64,000 bases of DNA from the NCBI GenBank assembly GCA_947500575.1, contig CANMSI010000001.1, positions 248,001 through 312,000 of the forward strand. Reading direction: 5' to 3'. Positions 63,939-64,000 of this stretch are shown one piece after another; positions within the stretch are counted from its first letter, which is position 1, and each line of letters starts with the position of its first letter. Position numbers and translations under genes: made by a program. Source of the DNA: an uncultured Flavobacteriaceae bacterium. GTDB lineage: Bacteria; Bacteroidota; Bacteroidia; Flavobacteriales; Flavobacteriaceae. The notes beneath the pieces are model-generated. The model ran no database searches. It had not been told where the DNA came from and saw only the letters and a list, made by a program, of their open reading frames with translations.

Positions 63939-64000
63939 ATGAAAAATCTGACTACCAATCAAAGTAGGGTCAATGATAAAACACGTTTACTCCTAAAATT
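63939..64000 (+). CDS. Possible start of a gene cut by the window end
   Basis: An ATG at 63939 opens a frame of 20 codons (MKNLTTNQSRVNDKTRLLLK) that runs off the window. Upstream, TTG (63888-63890), 19 bases and TAGCTTAC form a weak promoter-like pair. Too little is visible to name it; it may not be real. Confidence 0.3.
   Translation, partial: MKNLTTNQSRVNDKTRLLLK

Noticed and set aside
1-64000. tRNA, rRNA, CRISPR, insertion sequence, prophage or polysaccharide-utilisation locus
   Set aside because: No cloverleaf, rRNA segment, spaced repeat array, transposase, integrase or SusC/SusD pair was found by reading; the short intergenic gaps leave little room for them.

Overview
The window is a 64 kb chromosomal segment of a member of the Bacteroidetes, almost certainly the family Flavobacteriaceae; a marine genus close to Maribacter or Zobellia is only a guess. 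The evidence is the low G+C content, promoters of the Bacteroidetes type (TTG about 19 bases before TAnnTTTG), the gliding-motility gene gldI, flavobacterial versions of SecA, LepB, MutL and RecQ, and the gene order dapB-lepB-wbqC-like / mutL / ribH / recF. I saw no rRNA, tRNA, CRISPR array, insertion sequence or prophage. Coding density is very high and no gap exceeds 300 bases.

Layout. 1-3374 (+): end of dapB, lepB, a WbqC-like gene and a small membrane protein gene. 3363-9631 (-): a compact run with a phosphohydrolase-fold gene, two rhomboids, mutL and a small membrane protein, then ribH and a TPR protein gene. 9755-11554 (+): recF, a lipoprotein gene and a DUF721 gene. 11618-13129 (-): ndk and phoD. 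13206-15956 (+): a DHH phosphoesterase, gldI and a cyclophilin-FKBP lipoprotein. 16007-17467 (-): pepD. 17560-23038 (+): a DUF3810 metallopeptidase-like gene and two amidohydrolase genes. 23114-23926 (-): a lipoprotein gene. 24003-37509 (+): an RNA methyltransferase, an M48 protease, relA/spoT, a Fur homologue, purA, an OstA/LptA-like gene, an aminotransferase, a TPR gene, two DUF368 transporters and aroE. 37681-47706 (+): a DUF349 gene, rluF-like, an AraC regulator, an M23 peptidase, a carboxypeptidase-regulatory-like protein, an LD-carboxypeptidase, and a pair made of a YbjN-like protein and a serine protease. 47806-50007 (-): recQ. 50219-53178 (+): kdsD, tatC, a CMD-family gene and lptB. 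53189-55379 (-): a short-chain fatty acid transporter and pssA. 55494-63794 (+): an Lnb-like gene, an ABC-F gene, a degenerate methyltransferase, a 46-residue membrane protein, a cobalamin adenosyltransferase, a DUF2795 gene and secA.

Envelope biogenesis is the main theme: LepB, TatC, SecA, LptB, OstA-like, KdsD, PssA, the candidate lipoprotein N-acyltransferase, the DUF368 lipid-carrier transporters, murein hydrolases and periplasmic prolyl isomerases. Most other genes are housekeeping (DNA repair, riboflavin, purine, shikimate and lysine synthesis, stringent response).

The observations most worth a second look are: a cytoplasmic trypsin-like protease with a zinc ribbon and a YbjN-like domain, paired with a second YbjN-like protein and sitting beside the stump of a truncated gene; a MutL whose nuclease motifs are all eroded and a RecQ without its zinc cysteines; a Fur homologue without structural cysteines and with a palindrome directly after its own -10-type element; three promoters placed exactly five bases before an ATG, which suggests leaderless mRNAs; and a two-gene amidohydrolase cluster with an inactive-active-inactive module pattern. 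I did not find one large, clearly new multi-gene system.
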